In this document: positions 34,986 through 46,347 of the stretch, in pieces
How the letters are laid out: each line of letters starts with the position of its first letter
Numbering within the stretch: position 1 is the stretch's first letter
Assembly (NCBI RefSeq): GCF_047511655.1
Contig: NC_133398.1
Span: 45,203,638 to 45,267,637 of the forward strand
DNA: 64,000 bases
Reading direction: 5' to 3'
Origin: Castor canadensis
Lineage: Eukaryota > Chordata > Mammalia > Rodentia > Castoridae
Notes under the pieces: generated by a model
Databases searched by the model: none
Told to the model about the DNA's origin: nothing
The model's input: only the letters and a program-made list of their open reading frames with translations
Translations under genes and position numbers: made by a program

Positions 34986-36176
34986 GTGAAAGATATTACA
35001 TTGGAGGATGGGGCAAGATCAAAGTAGATTAGAAGCTTCTTCTTTTTAACTCTGTGAGTGAGAAGAGTCAGGGTAACAAAGTAGAGACTACATTCTGAAG
35101 ACAGAAAGGGAGGAAGAGCACCAGGAATTATGAAAAATGTGACAGTACAACTGAAAAGCATGGAGATACAGAAAGGTGGCAGAAAAATGTAGGAAATAGT
35201 CTGCAACTCCAACCCTGGCTCCCTGTGGGGAGGGGAAGCCAAAGCCAAAACCACAAGTAAGCCAGGTAGGCCTGGCAAACAGACCCACAGAACTAGCTAC
35301 AGGATAAACTCATAATTCACACAAGCCTTAAAACCAGCATGAGGATTTAGTGTGACAGTGACTGCTCCTGAGAGACAGACTGACATTGAGGAATATATTT
35401 TGTCTCTTGCCATATCTTGGAGTTATATAGCCAAGAGCATTTTGACAGGTGGCGATCTATTGTTTGAGACTGATCTACTCTGGGGACCTGAAAACAAGGA
35501 AGAATCATGGTCAGGGAGCCTGAGAAACACCCTGTCTGGGTGGAATTCAGCCACAAGATGGGTTGAAAGAGGGGAGCATCTGACATGGACCCCCTAAGTG
35601 TAAGCAGTGGGAGGGTTAGGCAGTGACAGGTGCAATGGTCAGTGGCTCCACCCACTGTGGAAACAGAGTTCCAAACCCCATGCTGGCACAGTGTTTGGCC
35701 TTTGACGACCAACTGAATAGGGGTTGTTACCACCTGGACCTGAAAGCTCTGAGGCCAGTTCTGTGTATCACACAATTTCCCAAGCCTTTCTCTCCCACAG
35801 ATGGCTTACTACTGGGCAGGACCTGAAAGTCTTGAGACTCTCAGGCAGAGTACCTGATTCCCTCAATTCTCCTTCTCCAGATAGAACTGCTTGCTTTTCC
35901 ACATAGGAACTCTCTGATGCATTCAGGGGACACCCCCAAGCTTGGATGTATGCTGCCCCTGAGGTCACAAACTAGGGGGCCTATGGAGTAAGTGGGAACC
36001 TGCCTGGCCCACAGGCTACAAAGCTACTTGCAGCCAGCTGTACACAAAAAAGGAAAACTGTTAAAGTGAAAGCAGCCTTGAAACAGACAATTGACCCTTG
36101 ATCAGTGTGACCCTCAGCCTGCATATAATATCAACCTGTACTTTAGGGACCACAAGAGACTTCAGCTAGTTTTCTT

Positions 36177-36260
36177 CTTTCTGAGTGATGCTGGGGATTA
36201 GGCACAGTGCCTTGAGCATGTGTGTGAATGTTCAGCTACTGAGCTACACCACCAGCCCAA
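36177..36260 (-). mobile_element. ID-like SINE in the L1 5' UTR, minus strand
   Basis: 'gatgctggggattaggcaca' and 'ctactgagctacaccaccag' are antisense ID blocks. Diverged. Confidence 0.8.
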
Positions 36261-37222
36261 TGGTGAAAAATTGCACCTCAGTCCTGTCACTACCCATTCC
36301 TGCCGAAACTGAGAATACTTTGAAAGAATACAGCTGATTAAAACTGCAGTCAATGACTTGACCCCAGATACACAAATCCCAGTGCAAAAACAGAAGAAAT
36401 ATGAAAAAGAGCAGGCAGCATGCCTCCTCCAAAGTCAATAGTTCCACAATAATGGACTCTAATGATAGTGAAACAGATGAAATATCAAAGAACTCAAAAC
36501 AATAAGGATGATCAATGAATTTAAAGAGGACATGAATAAACATCTGAATGAATTCAATGAGAATATAAATAGACAGGTGAATGAAATAAGAAACACAACG
36601 CGGGAGGTAAAAGAGAATTTAAATAAAGATATAAAAATCCTGGGGAAAATAAAATTGAAATTCTGGAAATGAAAGCTTGGTAAGACAAATAAAAAACTCA
36701 GTTGAAAGTTTCATCAACAGACTGGATCAAGTTGAAGACAGAATTTCAAGGCTTGAAGATAAGGTAGATGAATTAGAATATTCAAACAATGATAAATTTT
36801 TTAAAAAGTATAAATGGAATATACAGACCTCTGGGGCACTATTTAAAAAACAAACATAAGAATCATGGGCAAAGAAAAATTGCAAGCTAAAGTCAAAGAA
36901 AACACATTCAATAGGTAATAGCAGAAATCTTCATAAATCTTTAAGAAAGAGATTATCCAGGTAAAGAAGGCTTTTAGAACACCCAAAAGATAAGACCAGA
37001 AAAGAACATCTCTATATCATTTTATAGTTAAACCACTATACAGAACAAGGCAAGAGTATTAAAAGCTGATACAGAAAAGCACAAAACTATAAAAGAACAA
37101 GCAAGCCCATAAAAATAACAGCAGATTTCTCAATAAAAACTCTTAAAGACAGAGGGAATGGGATGATGTATTTCAAGACTTGAAAGAAAATAACTACCAA
37201 CCTAGGTTGCTGTATACAGAAA

Positions 37223-37416
37223 AGCAGGCACTGGTGGATGATGCCTGTAATCTTAGGTACTTGGGAGGCAGAGATGAGGAGGATCACAGTTCTAAGCCAG
37301 CCCAGGAAAATAGTTTGCAAGACCTTATCTTGAAAAAAAACCCTTCACCAAAAAGGACTGGTGGAGTGGCTCAAGGTGTAGACCCTGAGTACAAACCCCA
37401 GTACCTCAAAAAAAAA
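37223..37416 (+). mobile_element. Dimeric 7SL-tRNA SINE (first of a tandem pair)
   Basis: 7SL-like part ('ggtacttgggaggcagagat') joined to a shortened tRNA-like part lacking most of the segment between box A and box B ('gtggctcaaggtgtagaccc'). Confidence 0.9.
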
Positions 37417-37428
37417 TTGAAGGAGAAA

Positions 37429-37659
37429 GCCAGGCACCAGTAGTTCACACTTGTAATCATAACTACTCAGGAGGCAGAGATCAGGAGGATCACAGTTTGA
37501 AGTCAGCCCTGGAAAAATAGTTTGCAAGACCCTATCAGGAAAATACCCAACAAGCAAAAAAAACAGGACTGGGGGAACGGCTCAAGCAGTAGTGCATCTA
37601 TCTAGCAAGTGTGAGACACTGAGTTCAAACCCCAGTATCACAAAAAAAAAAAAAAAAAG
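37429..37659 (+). mobile_element. Dimeric 7SL-tRNA SINE (second of the pair)
   Basis: Flanked by AAAATTGAAGGAGAAA at 37413-37428 and AAAATTGAAGGTGAAA at 37660-37675. The left duplication begins in the A tail of the first SINE, so this copy inserted just behind it. Its tRNA-like part is full length, unlike its neighbour's. Confidence 0.93.
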
Positions 37660-38014
37660 AAAATTGAAGGTGAAATTAAAACCTTCCATGATAAACAAAA
37701 ACTAAAGGAATTCACGATCACAAAGCCAGTATTGCAGGAGATACTTAAAGGAATCCTATAAATAGAAGAGTAAGATAAATGGAACCATGAAAATATGGGA
37801 AAGGATGAACATCACTAGTTTAGTAGATAAGCAAGCGAGGATAAGGAAAGAATCAAACATTATAAAACTAACAAAATAACAGAAATTACTACATACCTTT
37901 CAATAGTAACTCTGAATGTTAATGGTCTCAGTTCCCCAATCAAAAGACAGATTGACAGATTGAACTAAAAAAACAAGACCCAACAATTTGTTGCCTACAA
38001 GAAACATACTGAGG

Positions 38015-38230
38015 GCCAGGTGCTGCTGACTCATACCTGTAATCCTAGCTACTTCGGAGACAGAGATTGGGAGTATTGCAATTCAAGGCCAGCCTTGGCA
38101 AACAGTTTGCAAGACTCCATCTCCAGCTCCAAAAATAACCAGAGCAAAAATGGACTGGAGTTATAGCTCAAGTGGTAGAGCACCTGTTTTGCAAGCATGA
38201 AGTCCTGAGTTCAAACCCCAGTCCCACAAA
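38015..38230 (+). mobile_element. Dimeric 7SL-tRNA SINE in L1 ORF2
   Basis: 7SL-like part ('gccaggtgctgctgactcat') joined by 'aaaataaccagagcaaaaat' to a tRNA-like part ('agctcaagtggtagagcacc', 'gagttcaaaccccagtccca'). Confidence 0.92.
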
Positions 38231-38746
38231 AGATAGAAAGAAAAGAAAACACAGCTCATCAACAAAGACAAACACAGATTAAAAGTGAAAGGATGAAAAG
38301 ATTTGCTAAGCAAATAGAGCCCAAAAGCAAACAGGGGCAACTATACTCATATTTGAAAAAACAGACTTCAAACCAAAATTAGGCAGGAGACAAAGAAGGC
38401 CACTTTGTATTGATAAAGGGAACAAACTAGCAAGAGGATTTAACAATAATAAACATATATAGACTTAATGTTAAGGACCCAAATACATAAAATAAACACT
38501 ACTAGACATAAAAGCACAGATAATCCCCAACACAGTAATGGTGTATGAATTCAACATCCCACTCCCACCAATAGATAGGTTATCCAGACAAAAAAATCAA
38601 CAAGGAAACTTCAGAATTAAACAACACTACAGATCAAATGGACTTAACAGACATCTATAGAATATTCCACCCAACAGCCACAGAATACATATTGTTTTCA
38701 GCAGTCTTTTCCAAAATAGATCAGAGGTTAGGACATAAAGTGAGTC

Positions 38747-38781
38747 TTTTTTTTTTTTTTTGGGTAGTATTGGGGTTTGAA
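38747..38781 (-). mobile_element. Very short SINE tail insertion, minus strand
   Basis: A T run followed by GGGTAGTATTGGGGTTTGAA, which is only the last 20-odd bases of the antisense tRNA-like SINE. It interrupts the L1 between 'aaagtgagtct' and 'aataagtctt', so it is a severely 5'-truncated insertion. Confidence 0.75.
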
Positions 38782-39678
38782 ATAAGTCTTAACAAATATA
38801 AGAACATTAAAATAATTTCCTGTGTTTTATCAGACCACAGTGGAATAAAACTAGAAATCATCAGCCAGGGAAACTAGAGAAAGTGTAAAAACACACAGAG
38901 ACTGACAATGCACTTTTGAATGATCAGGATCCCTGAAGAAATAAGGGGGAGATTTTATTTTTTAAATCCGATAATCAAATGAAAATGAAAACACAACTTA
39001 CCAGAACTTTTGAGACACAGCAAAGGCAGTACCAAGAGTAAAGTTTATAACTATGTGCTTATATTAAGAAATCAGAGAGATACCAAATACGTAATTTAAT
39101 GATATGTCTCAAACTTTTAGAGAAACAAAAACAAGTCAAACCCCAAAACAGGATATGGAAAGAAACAATAAAGATCCGGGCAGAAATTAATGAAATGGAG
39201 ACCAAAAGAACAATGCAAAGAATCAACAATTCTTTGAAAAGATAAATAAGATTGACAAATGAGTAGCTAAAATAATCAAAAGAAAGAGAGAGAAGTCCCA
39301 AATTAATAAAATTAGAAATGAAAAAGAGATTGTCATGACAAATACCAATGAAATTCAGGAGATCATTAAGGAATATTTCAAAAACATATTCTAACAAACT
39401 GGAAAAAATGAAGAAGAAACGGAGAAATTTTCATATACATATTATCTAACGTACCTGAACACAATAAAGACAGACATATATCGAGCATCACACTAAATGG
39501 GGAAAAACCAAAAGTATTTCATCTGATGTCAAGAATGGGACAAGGGTGTCCATTCTTTCCACTCTTATTCAATGTGCTTGAATTCTTTGCCAGAGCAATA
39601 GGCAAGAGGAAAAAAAATAATAAGGGTACATACAGGAACAAAGAAGCAAAATTATCCCCAGCTGCAGATGATAATATA

Positions 39679-39892
39679 TATTTATTAGTGGGATTGGGGT
39701 TTGACCTGAGGGCTTTGCACTTACAAAGCAGGTGTTCTATTGCTTGAGCCATGCCTCCAGTCCATTTTGCTCTGGTGTTTTGGAGATGGGGTCTTTCCAA
39801 CTATTTGTCTAGGCTGGCTTCACACCATGATCCTCCCAATTTTGACCTCCCAAATAGCTAGGATTACAAGTGTAAGCCAACGATGCCTGGCT
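39679..39892 (-). mobile_element. Dimeric 7SL-tRNA SINE in L1 ORF2, minus strand
   Basis: Antisense tRNA-like part ('ggattggggtttgacctgag') then antisense 7SL-like part ('tctaggctggcttcacacca', 'aggattacaagtgtaagcca'). It lies directly after the L1 catalytic Asp-Asp codons. Confidence 0.92.
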
Positions 39893-41680
39893 GATCTTAT
39901 ATCTAAAAAACCTCTTAGATCTGATAAAGACTTTCAGCAAAGATGCAGGATACAAAGTTAACATACAAAAATTAGTAGCTTTTATATATACCAAGCAGGA
40001 TGAAGCAAGAAATCAGGAAAACAATTCCATTTGTAATAGCCTCAAATAAAATATCTAGGAATAAACTTAACTAAAGAGGTAAAAGAATCTACAACAAAAA
40101 CTATAAAATACTGAAGAAACTGAAGATGACACTAGAAGATAAAAAGGAATCCCATGCTCATGAATTGGCAGAACAAATATTGTGAAAATAACTACATTAC
40201 CAAACACAATCTACAAATTCAATGCAATACCTATCAGAATTCCAATGTTATTCTTGCCAAAAATAGAAAAATCAACCCTAAAATTCATATGAAAGCATAA
40301 AAACCCTGAGCAAAACCAGCAATACTGGAGTAATCACAATACCTGACTCCAAATTATACTATAGAGCCATAGTAACAAAAACAGCATGGTACTGGCAGAA
40401 AAACAGACAGGTAGACCAATGGAATAGAACAGAAGATCCAGAAAATAATCCTACACAGCTACAGCCATCTGATGTTGTACAAAGGTGCCAAAAATATATG
40501 TTGGAAAAAAGACAGCCCCTTCAACAAATGGTGTTGGAAAACTGGATATCCACATGTAAAGAACTGAAACTAGATCCCTGATTCTCACACTGTCCAAAAA
40601 TGTATTCAAAGTGGATCAAAGATTCTAATGTAGGACCTAAAACTTTGAAACTCCTAGAGGAAAACACTTGAAGATATAGACATAGGCAAGGAATTTCTGA
40701 ATGGGACCCCAGTTGCTCAGGAAATAAGAACAAGAATTGACAAATGGGATTGCATCAAATTAAAAGACTTCTGCAAATCAAAGGTAACAATTATTGGAAT
40801 GAAAAGACAATCTACAGAATAGGAAAAATCCTTCCCAGCTATTCCTCTAGAGATTAATATCTAGAAAATAAGAGTCAAAAAATTAAACATCAAAAGAATA
40901 ACCCAATTAATAAATGGACAAATGAACTGGAAACGTCTCAAAAGAAGTACAAATGACCGATAAACACACAAAGAAACGTTCAACACCCTTAGCCATAAAG
41001 GAAATGCAAATCAAACCCACACTGATACTCCATCCCACCCATTAGAATGGCTGTCATCAAGAAAGCAAACAACAATGAATGCTGGCAAGGATGGGGAAAG
41101 GGAAAGGAATACTCATACACTGCTAATGGGAATGTAAACTAGTACAGCCAATATGGAAATTGGTATGGAGGGTCCTTAAAAAGATAGAAATAAATCCCCC
41201 ATATGCTATATCACTCCTGGGCATATATCCAAAGTCATGCAAGTCAGCACACCCCAGAGATGCTTGCACACCCATGTCTATTGCAGCACGATTCACAATA
41301 GCCAAGCTATAGAATCAACCTGGATGGCCATCAACTGATGAATGGATAGAGGATGTGGTATGTATATCTGATGGAGTATCACTCAGCTGTAAAAAAAAGT
41401 GTAAGATTATGACATTTTCAGGACAATGGAGGGAAGCAGAGATCATCATAAAAAGCAAAATAAGTCAGAATCAGAAAGATAAACATTGCATGTTTTTTCT
41501 CATCTGTAGATTCAAGACCTAAAAGAAAATGGTCTGACTGTAGAGGAGGGAGGACATTATTGTTTGTGGGGAGAGGGGGGAAACTATGGGAGCAGGGAAG
41601 GTAATTGAGAGTGAATATGATTGAAGTACATTACATGCGTGTATGAAAATAGAATGATGAAACCCACTAAAATTATTTAA

Positions 41681-41765
41681 GGGGTGGGAGTTTGGCTCAA
41701 GCAGTAGAGCACCTGCCTAGGAAGTATGAGGCTCTGAGTTCGAACCCCAGTATCTTCCCCAAAAA
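41681..41765 (+). mobile_element. tRNA-like SINE monomer in the L1 3' UTR
   Basis: 'gtttggctcaagcagtagag' and 'gagttcgaaccccagtatct'. Flanked by AAATTATTTAA and AAATAATTTAA-type target duplications. Confidence 0.9.
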
Positions 41766-41895
41766 TAAATAATTTAAAACAGGATGGATGATGATAAAGA
41801 ATACTAGAGGTGAGTTTGAGCAAAGTACATTAAAGGCCTGTTTGGAAATATCACAATGAAACCCCTTTGTACAATTATTAATTAATTACAATTGC

Positions 41896-42394
41896 AATTA
41901 ACTATAATTAACATATTAATTACATTAATTAATGTAAAATAGATTTTTTTGGTCCATAGAGTTACAGGCAGTGGGGTTAGGCTGAAATTTTGACCTGATT
42001 TTAAACTTCAGGCTTTCCTCCCCTTTTTTGCCTCTCAGAAAACTGGCGAAAATTTATCCTCTTGATGGGGATCAGCTCTGAGGAATCTGAGCAGACCAGC
42101 TGGATTTTTTGCTACAGCGGGGCTCTGAGTCACAAATGGAACCCATCTTCAGAGCCTCCAGTCAGCCTTGTGGTTCCCTACTCATTTGTAAACAGACAGC
42201 TGAAGCTGATATTTAAAGAAAGCCTCAGTGTAAAAACAGAGGTTTGCAGAAACAGCCAGAAGAAAAGAACCTGGAGGAAACAGACTTACTGAGGAAAAAG
42301 AAAATGTCAACATTAAAAAAGGACAGATATTAATATCAGAAATATAGGAGAAGATATTGCATGCATGAAACAAAAAGAAAATATTATGATTTAA
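41896..42394. other. Unassigned stretch
   Basis: Starts with an ATTA-rich tract (to about 41938). The 76-codon plus frame at 42062-42292 has no known domain. Confidence 0.4.
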
Positions 42395-42800
42395 ATATTC
42401 AAATACTCCCATACAATGAAATACTGTTTAGTGATAAAATGGATGAGATATCAAGCCATGCATAGCTATAGGATATGGACAGATCCTAAATGCATTATTG
42501 CTGTGTATATACATATATTAAAAAAAAAAAGCCAGAATGAAAAGGGTCTACATTGTATGATCTGAATTACATGGCACTCTGGAAAAGGCAAAAACTGTAG
42601 CAACAGTAAAATCTAAAATGACAGTAAAAAGATTCAGTGGTTGCTAGGGTTTTGGGAACTATTAAACAGGTGGACCACAGCAGATTTTTAGGACAATAAT
42701 TCTATTCTGTATGATATGATAATAGATATATGGCATTATGAATTGTTAATCCATTGAACTTTACTAAACATAAATCTTATAGCAGGCAAATTTTTAAAAA
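42395..42800 (+). mobile_element. Old L1M 3' end
   Basis: 'tgaaatactgtttagtgata', 'tacattgtatgatctgaatt', 'ggttgctagggttttgggaa' and 'tccattgaactttactaaac' follow the L1M 3' sequence. Confidence 0.8.
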
Positions 42801-42931
42801 TTAAGAACAGGGGATCTCAGTATGACCACAGAATATTTTAAAAAATCTAATTGTATTACAAATGTCTGAAAGAAACCTCAGTGAAGAGAGTGTAGGGAAA
42901 AGAAGAAATCTTTTACTTTTTAAAAATTACA

Positions 42932-43014
42932 TGGGCTGGCAGAGTGGCTCAAGTAGCAGAGCACCTGCCTAGCAAAAGCATGAGGCCCTGAGTTCAAACC
43001 CTAGTGCCAAAAAA
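42932..43014 (+). mobile_element. tRNA-like SINE monomer
   Basis: Close to the family consensus: GGGCTGGCAGAGTGGCTCAA and GAGTTCAAACCCTAGTGCC. Its A tail faces the next, opposite SINE. Confidence 0.95.
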
Positions 43015-43099
43015 GCAGCAAAAAATTTGCAGCATTTCAGACATTTGACCTTGGAATTTTCTTAATGTTGGTAAAGTTAGGAAAAAAACTCGGGGGAGA

Positions 43100-43306
43100 G
43101 GTGATACTGGGCTTTAAACTCAGAGCCTCATGCTTGCTAGGCAGGTGCTCCACTTCTTGAGCCACTCTGCCAGCCCTTTTTTTGTGTTGGGTATTTTTTG
43201 ATAGGGTCTTGTGAATATTTGCCCTGGCTGGCCTCAGACTGTGATCCTCCTGATCTTTGCCTCCTGAGTAGCTAGAATTACAGGTGTGAGCCACTGGTTC
43301 CTGACT
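43100..43306 (-). mobile_element. Dimeric 7SL-tRNA SINE, minus strand
   Basis: Antisense tRNA-like part ('gcttgctaggcaggtgctcc', 'gccactctgccagccc') then antisense 7SL-like part ('ctggcctcagactgtgatcc', 'aattacaggtgtgagccact'). Tail to tail with the previous SINE. Confidence 0.95.
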
Positions 43307-43509
43307 AAGAAAATTTTTCCAAGTGTCATCTCCAAGTAGATATAAAATACTCAAAAACTACTCTGCTAGTTACAGGATGTTTTTATAACAAAGAAAGAAA
43401 CTATCTTCACTATCCATAGTTTTTGAGAAGTTAAACATTCCATTTCCCCCTAATTTTCAGAAAATATCTCTTTGTAAAGAAGAAAGTAAAAGAGACATTT
43501 ATACCAAAG

Positions 43510-43650
43510 GCCAGGATAGGCACGTGTCATCTTACACAATCTTCCATTACCTTCAAGGATAACGAGTTCCGTTCCTATTTTATAAAGAAACATTATATAA
43601 ATAATGGCCAAGATCACACAGCATATATTTTTAAATGAGTGTTTACTGGA
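43510..43650 (+). mobile_element. MIR-like SINE fragment
   Basis: 'cctattttataaagaaacat' and 'aatggccaagatcacacagc' resemble MIR blocks. Diverged. Confidence 0.6.
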
Positions 43651-44195
43651 AATATGAGAATGAATAATTTAAACATGAGTTATGAATGTAAAACAAATAG
43701 TTTATTATCAATTGGTAAGGGCTGAAATACACAATGAATTTAAGGATGACTTATTTAGAAAGGTCTGTTATTGTTCAATGTCCACTGAAATTTTCAAAGA
43801 AATCTTCTGAGGGTGTGAGAGTTTAGTTGGGCCTAGAAGTGCAGAAAGAATGTAAATAAATGGCTGGGAGGGAGGAGGACATTCTTGGGGGAGGTGGAGG
43901 CAGGTAGAGGTAAAGCCACTCAAGCGAGTAAGAACATGCTCTGCAGAGAACAATGGATGAAAGTACTTTCCAGGAGACTTTCAGCTCTGGTTGTTTTAAC
44001 TTAAGATACCGGCAGGCTGTGCAATCTATGTCTACAATTTTATAGCCCTCTTAATGTTAATATTGAACTTCAATAAGGTAGCAAGTATGGAAACATACTT
44101 ATGTGAATAAGTCACTGTGGAAGAATGTAAGAACTAAAAGACTTAAAATTTCCAAGGATAACATACATGGTAAGTGGCAGAGTTGGAGAAGGAGA
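43651..44195. other. Unassigned stretch
   Basis: A purine-rich part at 43865-43910 stands out. No repeat family or gene recognised. Confidence 0.4.
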
Positions 44196-44518
44196 AATAC
44201 TGGGGTTTGAACTGAGAGCCTCCTGCTTGCAAGGCTACAAGGCAGACACTCTATCACTTGAGCCACTCCTCCAGGCCTTATTGCTCTAGTTACTTTTCAG
44301 AAAGGGTCTCACACTTTTTCCCTAGGCCAACCTAGACCATGATCCTTCTACTTGTGCTTTCCACATAGCTGGGTTTACAGATACAAACCACCACGTTCAG
44401 CTTTTTTGTTGAGATGGTGTCTTGCTAACTTTTTGCCTGAGCCGACCTCAAACTGTGATTTTCCTGCCTCTGACTCCCAAGTTGCTGGGGATTACAGGTA
44501 CAAGCACCACACTTGGCT
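44196..44518 (-). mobile_element. Trimeric SINE: two 7SL-like units plus one tRNA-like unit, minus strand
   Basis: From left: antisense tRNA-like unit to about 44277, antisense 7SL-like unit to about 44402, then a second antisense 7SL-like unit (44402-44518; 'gagccgacctcaaactgtga', 'ggggattacaggtacaagca'). On its own strand the order is 7SL, 7SL, tRNA. Confidence 0.88.
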
Positions 44519-46027
44519 CTAGTTCTATATTCTCTCTACCTACATGGTTTGATTACTCATTCACAAAGGAGGAACTCAGGTTTGAAGAAGTTGCATTACC
44601 TAATTTTTATTAAAGAACTAATTGAGTGAGTTTTTTCCATTCTGATTTCTCTAAAAATACAGACAGAGTAACAATACAGAAACAGGAGTCGAAAGTAGAA
44701 GAGCAGGTTAGGGAGGAACTTGAATCTATTCGGTTTGGTTGAATTTTAGTCTCTGCTAAATGTGCTTTGGGTTTCCAGGGCACTCCTCTCGGAAAAAAAT
44801 CTCCAAATAATGGAAGCACCACTTGGAGCTCTGGCAGATCTTGTAGACATTTGCATGTATTATTTGTATCATATGAAACATTGCACGTGTGTTTGTTTAT
44901 TCTAATTTCAAACATCCCTTTTCTCCTCCAGTTTAGGGAACGAGCTGTGAGCTGCCACTTTGACAGAGGCATTCTGTTGACTTGATAGTTTAAATCATTA
45001 CTCTCTTTGAAGATTTAGACTTAAAAGAAGAGATAGGCACTTTTCAGTCAGTCCCAAGCTTCTCCTTCAACTTGGTTCAGTAGAAACCTGATAAAGACCA
45101 GCTCCAGGCCGTGTCCAAACCTCAGTCAACGAAAAGAGACAATCCCAGTATTCCTGCAAAGGATATTTCATACTCCAACTGACTTTCCCCAGGAATCAAA
45201 GAAGAATTTCTCTCCCTTCTTATGAACACATTGTGCACTTAATTTGAGCTAGTGTTATTTAAAATAAACAAATAAAACCAAGTCTGTTAAGATAAATTTT
45301 ACCAGTAGATAGGTTTATGTTAGATGGATTATGTCTTCATCCTTTTTAGAGAATGGCTCATTGTCTAAACTTAATCTGGCTTTAACAAAATAGTTCATTG
45401 GTTTATTAGTAAACCTCACTGTATATGGAATGGGATTTTAAAAACATACACTTTTAAAATGGATGTTTATTTTAACAGATGTTGAAATTTTTTATAGAAG
45501 GAACTAACTTTTATTGTATGTTACAATTTAATGTGTAATATATTAAATAATATTGAAAATCATACTTCATAACTTTGAATTTATATATTTTCTTTGCAAT
45601 GTCCTAAAAATTAAATGCTTTAAAAAGGTGTCTGAGGATTTATATTTCATTAATAAAATTGTCTTTCATATGTATTAAGAATTTTCAATTAAAAGAAACA
45701 AAGCAAGAAAAAAATCGAGTCTGTTTAGTACTGTTAAAAGATGACAATTTTTTTTCTAGAATGCTTTCATCTTAGGACAATAATTTTGAGACAAAACATA
45801 CGAAAATGAGACTGATAAGAAAATTAAAGTAGCATTCTCATTGCCTATATTTTTCAATGTTGAGAAAACAAGCTACTAAAAATTATACAAATTTATGTTA
45901 AAATGTTTTCATGTTTAATAAAATACATTTGTAGGACAGCATGAATTATCCTTAAAATAATTAAAAAATTTACATGTAACTTGTTTCAAATTTTATCTTT
46001 AGTTTTTTTCATTAGTTCACTTACTAT
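44519..46027. other. Unassigned, very AT-rich
   Basis: Especially AT-rich from 45240 to 46000. The overlapping frames at 44610-44985 show no domain. No repeat family recognised. Confidence 0.45.
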
Positions 46028-46126
46028 TTTATTTATTTATTTATTTTTTGCAGCACTGGGATTTGAATTCAGGGCCTCACACTTGCTAAGCAGGTGCTGT
46101 TACAGCTTGAGGCACCCTACCAGCAT
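46028..46126 (-). mobile_element. tRNA-like SINE monomer with (TTTA)n tail, minus strand
   Basis: ATTT repeats at the left represent the tail. 'cactgggatttgaattcagg' and 'cacttgctaagcaggtgctg' are antisense box B and box A regions. Confidence 0.88.
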
Positions 46127-46235
46127 TCACTTATTAATTAATCAGGCTCTTTTCCTGTTGAGCTATAAGAAAGAATCCTGACAGTTTTAAATTTTTACTA
46201 TTTTGAATAGTTTCCTTTCAGTTTTCATGTTACCA

Positions 46236-46347
46236 CTTTTTGAGGCACAGTCTGTCTTACTGTGTATCCCATGTTGACCCTAAACTGTGATCCTCTGACC
46301 TTAATCTTTCTAGTAGCTAGTATTTTGTGCACAACTGGGCCTGGCTT
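46236..46347 (-). mobile_element. B1-like SINE, minus strand
   Basis: 'tcttactgtgtatcccatgt' and 'gaccctaaactgtgatcctc' are antisense 7SL blocks. Old and diverged. Confidence 0.75.

Larger units (their letters stand above)
36340..37760 (+). pseudogene. L1 ORF1 remnant
   Basis: The 36677-36859 frame has a heptad pattern typical of the ORF1p coiled coil (NRLDQVEDRISRLEDKVDEL). Downstream, shifted frames still show the RNA-binding and C-terminal regions, such as IIQVKKAFRTPKR near 36950 and KENNYQPRLLYT at 37183-37220. ORF1p is the L1 RNA-binding trimer. This copy has internal stops and is split by two dimeric SINEs at 37223-37659. The start codon could not be fixed. Confidence 0.85.
37890..41525 (+). 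pseudogene. L1 ORF2 remnant (endonuclease, reverse transcriptase, C-terminal domain)
   Basis: The start is marked by TLNVNGLS at about 37908, the endonuclease N-terminal motif with the catalytic Asn, and a CLQET motif follows near 37990. The endonuclease region continues to about 38700. A junction near 39440 jumps from the linker to a point late in the reverse transcriptase, removing several hundred bases. The QGCPFFPLLFN-like block is at 39541. The FADD-type catalytic motif survives only as A-A-D-D near 39663 and is followed at once by a SINE. The rest runs to about 41525 with frameshifts. Confidence 0.88.
35003..41895 (+). mobile_element. Nearly full-length L1 retrotransposon, inactivated
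   Basis: Begins GGAGGATGGGGCAAGATCAA, which resembles the 5' end of mammalian L1 (G-rich start followed by a CAAGATGGC-like YY1 site, here mutated). In order it has a 5' UTR (35003 to about 36340), ORF1 remnant, ORF2 remnant and a 3' UTR to about 41895. It is broken by stops, frameshifts, an internal deletion near 39440 and SINE insertions at 36177, 37223, 37429, 38015, 38747, 39679 and 41681. It cannot be mobile. Confidence 0.88.
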
